Shown here: positions 54,529-63,429 of the stretch, in pieces
How positions within the stretch are numbered: position 1 is the first letter of the stretch
How the letters are laid out: each line of letters starts with the position of its first letter
DNA from: Dehalobacter sp. CP
GTDB taxonomy: Bacteria > Bacillota_B > Desulfitobacteriia > Desulfitobacteriales > Syntrophobotulaceae
Length of the DNA stretch: 64,000 nucleotides
Assembly (NCBI GenBank): GCA_009910795.1
Contig: VMEE01000076.1
Span: forward strand, 1 to 64,000
Direction of reading: 5' to 3'
Notes under the pieces: generated by a model
Database searches by the model: none
The model's input: the letters and a program-made list of their open reading frames with translations, nothing else
Told to the model about the DNA's origin: nothing
Translations under genes and position numbers: made by a program

Positions 54529-54681
54529 GTCTGTGTGCCTCAGTTCCAGCGTAAGCGGAGCATGGATGCGGAGCGCGGCTGTTTGACGGCCACGGAGGGC
54601 CTAATGTCGCTGCCATGGATGGCAAAGAGCGACTCGCCATGGAGGGCGCTATCTGCCGAGAGCGGAATGTGGCGCGCAGAC
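54529..54681. repeat. Palindromic repeat element C
   Basis: Imperfect inverted ends (GTCTGTGTGCC at 54529-54539, GGCGCGCAGAC at 54671-54681) enclose a core nearly identical to element B: AGCGGAGCATGGATGCG, CGGCTGTTTGACGGCCACGG, TGCCATGGATGGCAA and GAGCGACTCGCCA. The ends resemble those of element A, while the core resembles B. No ORF. Confidence 0.85.
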
Positions 54682-54743
54682 TAGACCCAAATGAATATAT
54701 TTGTCAAATTATTAAAAGATCAATGTACTAGACCCCAAAAAAA

Positions 54744-55829
54744 TCATTTGAATCTCCCTGATTTGAATAAACTGTTGAAGCTATCCCTGAACTGCGTAAA
54801 CAACAGCCCTCCGAGGAAGATCAGCCCAGCGAATCCGATTAAAGGATATATGGCAGAGACTGCCGCGGAAAAACCGTACCGGGCAGCGATAATTGCACCG
54901 ATGGAAGCAAGGCTCGCGCCAAGAATCCTTTGCTTGTTGTCGTAGGCAATCCTGGCTGTAAAGCCGTAGAGTATGCTTACGGCAGTGGTATAGATCTCCA
55001 AAAGCAAAATGAGCCCGTAAGCATAGCCTACCAGGGGATTCAGTCTGGTAGCGAGAAATACCATGGGAACCTGAAAAGGAAGAATTTCCGGAGACCCGCA
55101 GATGATTGCCAGATTAATTGCCAGAATCCCAGCACCTAACCCTAGACCACCCAGCAGGCCACCCCAAACAAGACTCTTTTTACTCCGGCCTTCCACACCT
55201 AAGGGAGACAAGATAGCCACAGACAGTACAATATTGTAAGAAACATAGAGTATGGCTGCCGTGGGCCAATGGGATGCTGCCGGAGATTCTAGCGATTCGA
55301 GCAATGCAATTTTGGATGGTGTGATTGGATCGAGGACAATCGAGATTATGGCAACACTGAAGACGGCAAGGAGCAGAAAAGGTACGACAAAACCAATGGC
55401 TCGTATGACGTTTCTGACCCCGGAAATGACGGTGAGAAACGCAAGCAGAATAACGGTAATACTGCCCAGAAGCGGGGAAAAGCCAAGCTGCTCTTCAACA
55501 ACAGCGCCGGATCCTGCCGCCATGACGATCAGGACACCCAAGAAGCTCAAGGTAATAAACCAATCCATCAAAATGCCAAGAGGCTTCCCAAATGTGAATC
55601 TAACCAGTTCCAGGTGCGAATCGGCATTTTGTTCTCTGGATATCCGCATGATGAGAATCCCGAAATAACAAAACAAGACAGTGCACACGGCGATACCGGC
55701 AAAACCTTTCGTTCCAAATACAGTAAAAAATTGGAGAACCTCCTGTCCGGTCGCAAACCCTGCTCCGACAATTGTTCCGATGAAGGCGGCTGCAATTGAA
55801 ACTGTGGAAAACTGTTTTGTATTTTTCAT
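54744..55829 (-). CDS. YkvI-like multi-TM transporter
   Basis: A 361-residue integral membrane protein with about ten helices. The N-terminal GTIVGAGFATGQEVLQFF is the unwound-helix motif of this APC-superfamily group (YkvI family). The substrate is unknown and probably an amino acid or amine. It faces away from the ArsR gene and lies next to repeat element C. Start ATG 55829 follows AAGCAGGTGAAGT. Confidence 0.87.
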   Translation of the reverse strand: MKNTKQFSTVSIAAAFIGTIVGAGFATGQEVLQFFTVFGTKGFAGIAVCTVLFCYFGILIMRISREQNADSHLELVRFTFGKPLGILMDWFITLSFLGVLIVMAAGSGAVVEEQLGFSPLLGSITVILLAFLTVISGVRNVIRAIGFVVPFLLLAVFSVAIISIVLDPITPSKIALLESLESPAASHWPTAAILYVSYNIVLSVAILSPLGVEGRSKKSLVWGGLLGGLGLGAGILAINLAIICGSPEILPFQVPMVFLATRLNPLVGYAYGLILLLEIYTTAVSILYGFTARIAYDNKQRILGASLASIGAIIAARYGFSAAVSAIYPLIGFAGLIFLGGLLFTQFRDSFNSLFKSGRFK

Positions 55830-55996
55830 ACTTCACCTGCTTTCCCTCTGAACCTAGGGTTCAAGGAACAATATCCTTAAAGATTATTATGTCAAATATC
55901 TCTGGAAATGAACTTCAACGCATGCAGAATAGGTAATAATGGTGTAGAATAATATAGGCACAAAGGAATTAATTTGAATGCTTATGGGGGGTAAAA

Positions 55997-56641
55997 ATGT
56001 CACCGGAAAAGAAAAAAATATATGCTGTCATCATCATTGCTGTTTTTTGCCTGATTATTGTCACGGGGATAGGAAATTTCCGAGCCAAACAGCTCGCACT
56101 AGATTTGGCAGGCCAACGGGTCAGCAACACGCTTACTCTGGCCGTGGCTGATTTTGATAACGAAAAACTTCAGGAGCTTATTCAAACGCAGAATCAGCAG
56201 AATGCTTATTACGGAGAACTTCAGGCGAAGCTGATGCAGTTAAAGACAGAGCACCAGCTCGAAAATATTTACATGTTATACAAGGATGAGCAGAATAAGG
56301 CCTGGTTTTACGTTGTCGATGCGAGGGCCGAGGATGACCCGGCACATTTATCTTTGGGACAATTGGAGAACAACGCCTCGTCGGCAGTAGAGAACACGCT
56401 GAAGGGCAAAGTTGTCCAGGGAGAATATCACACGACTTCACTGGGGACATTCGTATCGAGTTACCAGGAAGTGAAGGATGCCGGCGGAAAGACGTATGCT
56501 GTTCTGGCAGGGGATATCGATGTTAAGAATGTGACAGAATTCCTGTACTTAACCAGATATGTACAATTCGGGATCATGGCGGTTAGTTTGCTGCTGATTG
56601 GCCTTATCGTTTATTTAAGCGGCAGAAATAATATTAATTAG
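55997..56641 (+). CDS. Membrane-anchored extracytoplasmic sensor-like protein, unknown
   Basis: A 214-residue protein with an N-terminal helix (about 9-27) and a C-terminal helix (about 190-208) around an external domain of about 160 residues. This is the topology of a single-Cache sensor without any cytoplasmic output domain. No family was recognised. GGGGGG lies nine bases before the ATG. It may be a truncated receptor or a partner of another signalling protein. Confidence 0.65.
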   Translation: MSPEKKKIYAVIIIAVFCLIIVTGIGNFRAKQLALDLAGQRVSNTLTLAVADFDNEKLQELIQTQNQQNAYYGELQAKLMQLKTEHQLENIYMLYKDEQNKAWFYVVDARAEDDPAHLSLGQLENNASSAVENTLKGKVVQGEYHTTSLGTFVSSYQEVKDAGGKTYAVLAGDIDVKNVTEFLYLTRYVQFGIMAVSLLLIGLIVYLSGRNNIN

Positions 56642-56762
56642 ACAAGAAACAATGTAATCCTAACCAATATAAGATTATATAAGAATAGATAAGAATAAGA
56701 AAATTCCTTACCGGAAATATTAGGAAGGATGATGCATATATTTCCAGGGGGGGATTTTTCTT

Positions 56763-57596
56763 TTGAATGATTATTATTTGGAAGTTGGAACTTCTGATTA
56801 TAAAGAAGAGCTTTCTCAAGCAGTGCACGATTTGTACCATAAAGACGGGCTGCCGATTGAAATATCTGAAGTCTGCCGTGAGCCAAACTATCTGGTCAGC
56901 TTCATTTATGCTAATTTGAAGGAGAAAAATGTCCGAAATGAGCTTACCGTCAAAATCGTTCAGTACTATATTGCCCATGCGCTGGGAAGCGTTGTTCTTC
57001 AGGGATGGGAAGAACGTTATATCAGAAAAAAATTAAAAAATGACTACAACATGTTCGGGAGCGAAATGGACGAGGCTTATCCAAAGGTTGCCGGATATCT
57101 GAATGACCAGGCAGAGACTGGTTTTCTTCGGCTTAGAAACAGAATCCTGGTAAAGTCCATTCTGGAATTTTTGAATGACCATCAAAGAATTGATCTGGAA
57201 GGATTTATGAATTTCAGATCGGGTCAATATAAGAGAGAATTAAAGAAACAGATTGCGCGTGCTGTGAATGTTTATGCCCTTCAGCAGGAGCATGAAAGCT
57301 TTGTACGACTCCTGAAAAGATTTTTTGAATCCCAGCGGGATAACAAAAATACGATGCATATGGTCATCAATCACAAAGATGAAGTGGCATTTTACGATGA
57401 CAAGCATTCCGTTCTGATAAATTCCGGTGCTGAAAGCGAAGATCATCCCATCAGTGTTTTGCTGAAACGTTCTCCGAATCACCTGATCGTTCATGTTGCA
57501 GCAGAAAAACAGTCTGGAATCGCCCAGATTGTTCAGGAAGTTTTTGGTGATAAGATGACCTATTGCCGGGGATGCAGCCTATGTAAAGAGAACTGA
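56763..57596 (+). CDS. ytxC: YtxC-like sporulation protein
   Basis: A 277-residue protein matching the putative sporulation protein YtxC pattern. A central helical region (RFFESQRDNKNTMHMVIN) is followed by a conserved C-terminal segment with PISVLLKRSPNHLIVHVA and a final CRGCSLC. The function is unknown; in Bacillus, ytxC lies near thrS and infC, as here. A TTG start at 56763 with GGGGGG upstream fits; no in-frame ATG is better placed. Confidence 0.85.
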   Translation: MNDYYLEVGTSDYKEELSQAVHDLYHKDGLPIEISEVCREPNYLVSFIYANLKEKNVRNELTVKIVQYYIAHALGSVVLQGWEERYIRKKLKNDYNMFGSEMDEAYPKVAGYLNDQAETGFLRLRNRILVKSILEFLNDHQRIDLEGFMNFRSGQYKRELKKQIARAVNVYALQQEHESFVRLLKRFFESQRDNKNTMHMVINHKDEVAFYDDKHSVLINSGAESEDHPISVLLKRSPNHLIVHVAAEKQSGIAQIVQEVFGDKMTYCRGCSLCKEN

Positions 57597-57623
57597 TTGA
57601 CAACATACTTTAAGTGGTATAAT
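57597..57623 (+). promoter_or_regulatory. Promoter of the thrS leader
   Basis: TTGACA (57597-57602) and TATAAT (57618-57623) with a 15-base spacer, just upstream of the T-box. Confidence 0.6.
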
Positions 57624-57639
57624 CTAAGACTATAGAAAG

Positions 57640-57907
57640 AAATAATGAAGGCACGATGAAGAGGACAGTATCCTAATCGTTCGCATTTAGAGAGAAATGC
57701 CCTGGGCTGTGAGCATTTTTGCGATGTTTGGGAAAAGACCGCCTCCGAGTTCCTCGCCGAACATAATTTGCGTAGGCTGGACGTTTATCCGCGTTAAGGA
57801 TTCCAAGGAAAATCAGCTGCCGGTATAGTAGGCGGTCGTATTTTTGAATTTGGGTGGAACCACGGGTTTCTATCGCTCTCGTCCCATAGGAAGGACGGGA
57901 GCTTTTT
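57640..57907 (+). promoter_or_regulatory. thrS leader: Threonine T-box riboswitch
   Basis: A leader with GATGAAGAGGACAGTA and an AGAGA apical motif, and ACC (57738-57740) as likely Thr specifier. The T-box sequence is GGGTGGAACCACGGG (57852-57866), and the terminator GCTCTCGTCC (57875-57884)/GGACGGGAGC (57893-57902) ends in TTTTT. The bulge reads UGGA, which would pair with a U discriminator, consistent with tRNA-Thr. It turns on thrS when uncharged tRNA-Thr accumulates. Confidence 0.9.
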
Positions 57908-57982
57908 AGCGTTGATGCCAAAGAATTTAAAGAATGATGAATAAATGATGAATAATGAATAAGAACAGGGAGTGATAGGATC

Positions 57983-59908
57983 ATGTTAAATGTAACCTTA
58001 AAGGATGGTTCGGTTCGTCAAGTGGAACAGGGTTCAACGGTTCTGGAATTGGCTGCTTCTATTTCTCAGGGTCTGGCCAGGGTGGCGGTTGCAGGCAAGG
58101 TGGACGGGGAGGTTAAAGACCTCTCGTTTCCGATAGAAGATCATGCTAACGTAGAAATACTTACGCTTGATAATGAAGAGGGGCTGGAAGTAATGCGCCA
58201 TTCAGCTTCCCACCTTTTGGCTCAGGCTGTGAAGAATCTTTTCCAGGGAACCATTCTGGGTATCGGTCCTGCGATTGCCAATGGTTTTTACTACGACTTT
58301 GACTCTGAATACACTTTCACACCTGAGGATTTAGGCAAGATCGAAGAGGAGATGCGCAAACTGGCCAAGAACGATTATAAGTTTCAACGCCGTGAGGTTA
58401 CCCGTGAAGAAGCGATTGACTATTTCCAAAATAAAGGGGAAAAATACAAAGTAGAATTGATTAATGATCTCCCCAAAGATGCCAGAATATCCATGTACAC
58501 GCAGGGGGATTTTACAGACCTCTGTGCCGGACCGCATGTTCCCGGAACAAAGGTATTGAAGGCCTTCAAATTGCAGAGCCTCGCTGGTGCATACTGGCGC
58601 GGCAGCGAGAAGAACAAAATGCTTCAGAGAATTTACGGTTTAGCTTTTGCCAAGACCTCTGATCTTGAGGATTATTTATTTAAGCTGGAAGAAGCCAAAA
58701 GGCGTGACCACCGGAAGCTTGGGATGGAGCTTGACCTTTTCAGTCTGCACGATGAAGGTCCTGGCTTTCCGTTCTTTCATCCGAAGGGTATGGTCTTAAG
58801 GAATACGCTGGAAGATTTCTGGCGCAGAGAGCACCAGAAAAGAGGCTATGTTGAGATCAGAACGCCTATCATTTTGAATACAGCTCTCTGGCAGCAGTCC
58901 GGGCACTGGGATCATTATAAGGAAAACATGTATTTTACGAAAATAGACAATGAGGACTATGCCGTTAAACCGATGAACTGTCCCGGCGGTATGATTATGT
59001 ACAAGACGAAACTGCGCAGCTATCGGGACCTGCCGATCCGCTGCGGAGAGCTAGGTCTTGTGCACAGGCATGAACTATCGGGTGCTCTGCATGGTTTGTT
59101 GAGAGTAAGAAATTTTACGCAGGATGATGCCCATATTTTTATGCTGCCGTCCCAGATCAAAGATGAGATCATTGGTGTCATTAATTTAGTTGATTATTTT
59201 TATAAAATATTTGGTTTTGCGTACCATGTTGAGCTTTCCACCCGGCCGGAGGATTCCATGGGCTCGGATCAGGATTGGGAAATGGCGACGAATGCCCTAA
59301 GAGATGCTTTAGAGGCCAAAGGGATGGATTACAAAATTAATCCTGGTGATGGAGCCTTCTACGGACCGAAAATTGATTTTCACCTGAAGGATTGTCTCGA
59401 CAGAACGTGGCAGTGCGGAACCATCCAGTTGGATTTCCAGATGCCGGAGCGGTTCGACCTAACCTACATTGGGGAAGACGGAGATAAGCACCGTCCTGTT
59501 ATGATCCACAGGGTTGTTTACGGAAGTATCGAGCGTTTTATTGCACTTCTGACCGAGCAGTACGCCGGCGCTTTCCCGGTTTGGCTTTCGCCTGAGCAGG
59601 TGCGCATTCTGCCGATCAGTGACAAGCACAGCGCCTATGCTGAAAAAGTCAAGGGGCTGCTTATGGATCGGGATATCCGCACCGCGCTTGATGAACGCCG
59701 GGAGAAAATCAACTATAAGATCAGGGAAGTACAGACCGATAAAATACCTTTTGCTTTGGTCGTCGGCGATAAAGAGGCTGAAGAGGGTACGGTATCTGTC
59801 CGCCGTTATGGAGAGCAGAAGACCAGCGTCATGGAATTGGAAGATTTTATTTGCTTGATTCAGGACGAAATAAGCACCAAAAAAATTCCGGCAGGCAATC
59901 AGGCTTGA
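57983..59908 (+). CDS. thrS: Threonyl-tRNA synthetase
   Basis: A 641-residue class II synthetase. An N-terminal TGS domain (about 1-62), then the editing domain (HSASHLLAQA, about 73-82; the CAGPH zinc/editing block near 182), class II motif 2 (RCGELGLVHRHELSGALHGLLRVR), a Cys of the zinc site (MNCPGG) and the C-terminal anticodon-binding domain are in order. It is controlled by the T-box. Confidence 0.97.
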   Translation: MLNVTLKDGSVRQVEQGSTVLELAASISQGLARVAVAGKVDGEVKDLSFPIEDHANVEILTLDNEEGLEVMRHSASHLLAQAVKNLFQGTILGIGPAIANGFYYDFDSEYTFTPEDLGKIEEEMRKLAKNDYKFQRREVTREEAIDYFQNKGEKYKVELINDLPKDARISMYTQGDFTDLCAGPHVPGTKVLKAFKLQSLAGAYWRGSEKNKMLQRIYGLAFAKTSDLEDYLFKLEEAKRRDHRKLGMELDLFSLHDEGPGFPFFHPKGMVLRNTLEDFWRREHQKRGYVEIRTPIILNTALWQQSGHWDHYKENMYFTKIDNEDYAVKPMNCPGGMIMYKTKLRSYRDLPIRCGELGLVHRHELSGALHGLLRVRNFTQDDAHIFMLPSQIKDEIIGVINLVDYFYKIFGFAYHVELSTRPEDSMGSDQDWEMATNALRDALEAKGMDYKINPGDGAFYGPKIDFHLKDCLDRTWQCGTIQLDFQMPERFDLTYIGEDGDKHRPVMIHRVVYGSIERFIALLTEQYAGAFPVWLSPEQVRILPISDKHSAYAEKVKGLLMDRDIRTALDERREKINYKIREVQTDKIPFALVVGDKEAEEGTVSVRRYGEQKTSVMELEDFICLIQDEISTKKIPAGNQA

Positions 59909-59963
59909 ACACTGGATTGACCAGCGGAAAACAATACAAATTCCGGAGAGTGGTGGGTTAAAC

Positions 59964-60911
59964 TTGACTGAGAAAAAGAATTGGAATGAGTTAAAGCCAG
60001 GAGAGTCTTTGGTCGCATTTTTCCTGATTCGCAGGGTTGAAACGAAGACTACGGCTGGCGGAAACCGGTATCTTGATATCGTCCTGGGTGACGCCGGCGG
60101 GGAAATAACCGCAAGGATGTGGGACTGCAAGCAGGAAGATGAAACACTGTATCAAAGCAACATGCTTGTAAAGATCAAAGGCAGTATGGCGGAATGGCAA
60201 GGCAAGAAACAAGTTAAGATCGATAAAATCCGTGCAGTTGTTGAGGACGATCAAGTTGACATTAATGCGTTTATACCTGTGGCGCCGTATAGTCCAGAAG
60301 CAATGTACGCTGAGCTCCTGCAATACCTCGCCAGGATGGAGAATGTCAAACTAAGAGAAACAGTCCAGCTTCTCCTGACGGAAGCCGGAGAGAAACTGCT
60401 GATTCATCCGGCTGCTGTGCAGAATCATCATGCCTTAAGGTCGGGACTGCTGTATCATACGCTGACAATGCTTAAAGCTGGAGAAAAACTAGCGGATGTC
60501 TATACTTTCCTGGATAAGGATCTTCTTTATGCCGGGATTATGCTGCACGATGTTGCCAAGCTTGATGAAATTGATGCCAATGCCCTCGGGATCGCCACAG
60601 AGTATACAGTTGAGGGACAGCTGCTAGGTCATATTGTTCAAGGAATCAAGAAAATTGAAAAGGCTGCAGACAAAGTGGGTCTCGATGAGGAGACCAGTCT
60701 CCTTCTTCAGCATATGCTGCTTTCGCACCATTATGAGCCGGAATTTGGCAGTCCCAAGAGACCGATGTTTCCGGAGGCAGAAATCCTTCATTATCTGGAT
60801 ATCATTGACGCCAGGATGTTTGATATGGAGAAAGCCCTGAATGAAACCGAGCCGGGATATTTTACGGATAGGCTCTGGACGCTCAATAACAGAAGGTTAT
60901 ACAAGAGGTGA
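59964..60911 (+). CDS. YhaM-like 3'-5' exoribonuclease (OB plus HD domains)
   Basis: A 315-residue protein. An N-terminal OB-fold nucleic-acid domain (about 10-95) precedes an HD phosphohydrolase domain (about 155-300: HHALRSGLLYHTL, MLHDVAKLDE, LSHHYEP, DIIDARM). Size and order match YhaM, a 3'-5' exoribonuclease. The TTG start at 59964 is the first in-frame codon after GGAGAGTGGTGGG. It lies 55 bases after thrS. Confidence 0.85.
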   Translation: MTEKKNWNELKPGESLVAFFLIRRVETKTTAGGNRYLDIVLGDAGGEITARMWDCKQEDETLYQSNMLVKIKGSMAEWQGKKQVKIDKIRAVVEDDQVDINAFIPVAPYSPEAMYAELLQYLARMENVKLRETVQLLLTEAGEKLLIHPAAVQNHHALRSGLLYHTLTMLKAGEKLADVYTFLDKDLLYAGIMLHDVAKLDEIDANALGIATEYTVEGQLLGHIVQGIKKIEKAADKVGLDEETSLLLQHMLLSHHYEPEFGSPKRPMFPEAEILHYLDIIDARMFDMEKALNETEPGYFTDRLWTLNNRRLYKR

Positions 60912-60915
60912 AGAA

Positions 60916-61974
60916 ATGTCAAAAAGAAATGCAGTGAAAATATGGGGAAAGATGCTTTGTTTGCTTGTTATAGCCTTTTTGTTGCTGACTGGCTGCGGGA
61001 TTCTGGGAGGCGGCGGTCAGGACGTACCTTCGGATGACTCGGGAAACTACGCGATCAAGGTCGGACTGATTACCGGCCAGGACGGAATCGAGGATATTTA
61101 TTCTGAAAAAGCCTGGGAAGGGCTGCAAAAGGCACAACAGGAACTAAACGCCGGGATCGGCTATGTTAAGGTCAAGAATGATAAAGACTATCCGTCGGGG
61201 CTTGCCGAGCTTAAATCCCAGGACTGTCAGGTCATATTTACCATAGGTTCCGCTGCCATTCCGGCAACCCTGGAAGCGGCAGAAAAAAACCCTAAAATCA
61301 CCTATGTCTGTCTGGACAGCACGATCGAGGGGACCATACCTGATAATGTTCTGGCCGTGTCCTATAGAGTAGAGGAAGCTGCTTTTCTGGCAGGGTATCT
61401 GGCGGCAAAAAGGACGGAAACAAATGTCGTTGGTGTTATCTTAGGGGACAATAAAGAAGCAGCGCAGCCTTACTTTTATGGTTTCAAGAGCGGAGTACGG
61501 TTCGTCAATCCCAACTGTGAGCTTTTGAAAGGAAATGCCGCTACTTTCACCAATAAGACCAGGGTCGAAGAAATGGCGGAAGCGATGGTCAATTCTGATG
61601 CCGATGTTATTTTTCATAGCGCAGGTCTGGCAGGAAAAGCAATGATTGAAGTTATGGAGGAAAAAGGCAAGTATGCGATAGGCGCCGACATTGATCAAAA
61701 TGGTCTGGCACCTGAGACTGTCCTTACTTCAGTTATCAAAGAAAACGGCGAGGTCGCTTACAGCATCATCAAACAAATTGAAGAGAACACCTTGGCGTCC
61801 GGTAAAAATGTATCGTATGGCTTAGCAGAGAATGCCGTCGGTTTGGCAGAGACAACTGAATCTATGGTTTCGGAAGAAACCTATACCAAAATAAATGAAT
61901 ATAAGCAAAAAATTATTGACGGAAAGATCACGGTTCCGGCCAATGAAAATGAAACATTTAAAATCACATATTAG
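60916..61974 (+). CDS. BMP-family substrate-binding lipoprotein
   Basis: A 352-residue lipoprotein. The lipobox LTGC (Cys about residue 27) follows a hydrophobic signal. The mature part is a BMP/Med-type periplasmic-binding fold (KVGLITGQDGIED, then FTIGSAAIPATLE, VAFHSAG-like FHSAGLAG), usually for nucleosides such as guanosine. No permease or ATPase gene is adjacent. Start ATG 60916 behind GAGGTGAAGAA, five bases after the HD gene. Confidence 0.87.
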   Translation: MSKRNAVKIWGKMLCLLVIAFLLLTGCGILGGGGQDVPSDDSGNYAIKVGLITGQDGIEDIYSEKAWEGLQKAQQELNAGIGYVKVKNDKDYPSGLAELKSQDCQVIFTIGSAAIPATLEAAEKNPKITYVCLDSTIEGTIPDNVLAVSYRVEEAAFLAGYLAAKRTETNVVGVILGDNKEAAQPYFYGFKSGVRFVNPNCELLKGNAATFTNKTRVEEMAEAMVNSDADVIFHSAGLAGKAMIEVMEEKGKYAIGADIDQNGLAPETVLTSVIKENGEVAYSIIKQIEENTLASGKNVSYGLAENAVGLAETTESMVSEETYTKINEYKQKIIDGKITVPANENETFKITY

Positions 61975-61978
61975 ATGA

Positions 61979-62007
61979 TTGACATTGAACGCTGAACTAT
62001 GTATAAT
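61979..62007 (+). promoter_or_regulatory. Consensus promoter of infC-rpmI-rplT
   Basis: TTGACA (61979-61984), 17 bases, TATAAT (62002-62007). It is a perfect sigma-A promoter. Confidence 0.9.
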
Positions 62008-62012
62008 ATTCA

Positions 62013-62139
62013 TGCCAAGTAGAAGCCATCCGCTTCTCACCTCATGACGTAATGCCGATGAGGTCCTAGTGAGTTTTCCAGCAGGATTATGCTCATTTTG
62101 TATGATGAAGACGGGTGGAATACCGTCTTTATTTTTTTT
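62013..62139 (+). promoter_or_regulatory. L20-type leader with attenuator
   Basis: AGAAGC/GCTTCT (about 62020-62037) and ACCTCAT/ATGAGGT (about 62039-62066) form stems, followed by a terminator AAGACGG (62108-62114)/CCGTCTT (62123-62129) with eight T. Position ahead of infC-rpmI-rplT and layout match the Firmicute L20 leader, in which excess L20 causes premature termination. Confidence 0.75.
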
Positions 62140-62185
62140 ATACTCTTTGGCTCGTTGTTAGCAAAAAAATTGGAGGTGATTCGCT

Positions 62186-62707
62186 ATTAACAAAGATTTA
62201 CGGATTAATGAAGAAATCCGGGCTCGGGAAGTTCGATTAGTAGGTGAAGAAGGAGAACAACTCGGGATCATTCCTATTAAAGATGCCTTGAGCGTCGCTG
62301 CTGAAAAAGCGCTTGATTTAGTGGAGATTGCTCCTGCTGCCAAACCACCGGTTTGTAAGGTGATGGATTATGGGAAATATAAATATGAGCAGGCGAAGCG
62401 TGATAAAGAAGCCCGTAAGAAGCAGAAGGTTGTTGAAATTAAAGAAGTCAAGCTCCGCCCGAATATTGAAGACCATGATTTTATGACCAAGGCGCGCAAT
62501 GCCCAGCGCTTTTTAGGCGATGGCGATAAAGTTAAAGTTACCATCATGTTTAGAGGACGGGAGATAACACACCCAGACCATGGTAAAGTATTGTGTTTAC
62601 GAATGGCTGAATTTCTTCGTGAAGAAGCTCTTGTCGAGCGTGAACCCAAAGTCGAAGGCCGCAATATGGTTATGATTTTAGCTCCTTCCGCACATAAACA
62701 CGATTAA
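62186..62707 (+). CDS. infC: Translation initiation factor IF-3, AUU start
   Basis: A 173-residue IF-3. The protein starts with NKDLRINEEIRAREVRLVG after an ATT codon at 62186, nine bases after GGAGG; there is no ATG, GTG or TTG at a suitable place, and the first ATG would delete the N-terminal domain. IF-3 genes classically use AUU or AUA so that IF-3 represses its own initiation. The RxPVCKVMDYGKY-like block and the C-terminal domain are intact. Confidence 0.95.
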   Translation: MNKDLRINEEIRAREVRLVGEEGEQLGIIPIKDALSVAAEKALDLVEIAPAAKPPVCKVMDYGKYKYEQAKRDKEARKKQKVVEIKEVKLRPNIEDHDFMTKARNAQRFLGDGDKVKVTIMFRGREITHPDHGKVLCLRMAEFLREEALVEREPKVEGRNMVMILAPSAHKHD

Positions 62708-62729
62708 AATGAAAAGGGGGTTGTCATAA

Positions 62730-62930
62730 ATGCCTAAAATGAAAACACATCGTGGAGCTGCCAAACGTATTAAGAAAACGGCTACCGGCAAAATTGTTTG
62801 TTATCATGCGTATAAAAGCCATATCCTGGAGAAGAAGTCGCCAAAGCGTAAACGGAATCTTCGCAAAGCGGCGGTTATGCATAGTACCGACGCGAAGCGT
62901 ATTGCTCGTCTGATCGCTTATGTTAAATAA
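62730..62930 (+). CDS. rpmI: Ribosomal protein bL35
   Basis: A 66-residue, very basic protein with the bL35 pattern [17 protein letters not shown] at its start and KRKRNLRKA in the middle. It starts behind AAAGGGGGTTGTCATAA, 22 bases after infC. Confidence 0.97.
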   Translation: MPKMKTHRGAAKRIKKTATGKIVCYHAYKSHILEKKSPKRKRNLRKAAVMHSTDAKRIARLIAYVK

Positions 62931-62958
62931 GAATATCACTTAAAGGAGGTCTTTAAAA

Positions 62959-63345
62959 ATGGCCCGTGTAAAAAGAGGCGTCAGAGCACATGAACGCCAT
63001 AAAAAAATATTAAAATTAGCCAGAGGATATAGAGGACGTAAGAGCAAACTTTTCAGAATGGCCAAACAGCAAGTCGTTAAATCGATGGCGTATGCTTATG
63101 TTCACCGCAAACAGAGAAGGCGCGATTTTCGGAAACTGTGGATCACCAGGATTAATGCAGCTGCCCGAATGAATAACATTACGTATAACCGGCTGATGTA
63201 CGGTCTGAAGCTGGCCAATGTCAATATCAACCGCAAAATGCTGGCCGATTTGGCAGTCAATGATCCTGCAGCTTTTACCAAGCTTGTAGAAGTTGCCCAA
63301 AGCAAACTTGAAAACACCAATGCAAAAGCTCAGGCAAATGCTTAA
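62959..63345 (+). CDS. rplT: Ribosomal protein bL20
   Basis: A 128-residue protein with the bL20 pattern [19 protein letters not shown], then [15 protein letters not shown]. Typical length is about 117-119; the extra residues are a polar C-terminal tail ([10 protein letters not shown]). It binds 23S rRNA early in 50S assembly and probably the leader RNA of this operon. Starts behind AAAGGAGGTC. Confidence 0.97.
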   Translation: MARVKRGVRAHERHKKILKLARGYRGRKSKLFRMAKQQVVKSMAYAYVHRKQRRRDFRKLWITRINAAARMNNITYNRLMYGLKLANVNINRKMLADLAVNDPAAFTKLVEVAQSKLENTNAKAQANA

Positions 63346-63368
63346 GTCAAGAATACCTATGAATCTTT

Positions 63369-63408
63369 GGAGTTCGGTCTTTTCAGGACCGGACTCCTGC
63401 TCTATTTC
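63369..63408 (+). terminator. Hairpin after rplT
   Basis: GGAGTTCGGTC (63369-63379) pairs with GACCGGACTCC (63387-63397) with one G-U, followed by TGCTCTATTT. It is a moderate intrinsic terminator. Confidence 0.65.
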
Positions 63409-63429
63409 AGGTAGTCCGGGAGGATCATC

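Noticed and set aside
59459..60130. Minus-strand ORF of 223 residues across thrS and the HD gene
   Set aside because: It spans two real plus-strand genes and has no recognisable domain.
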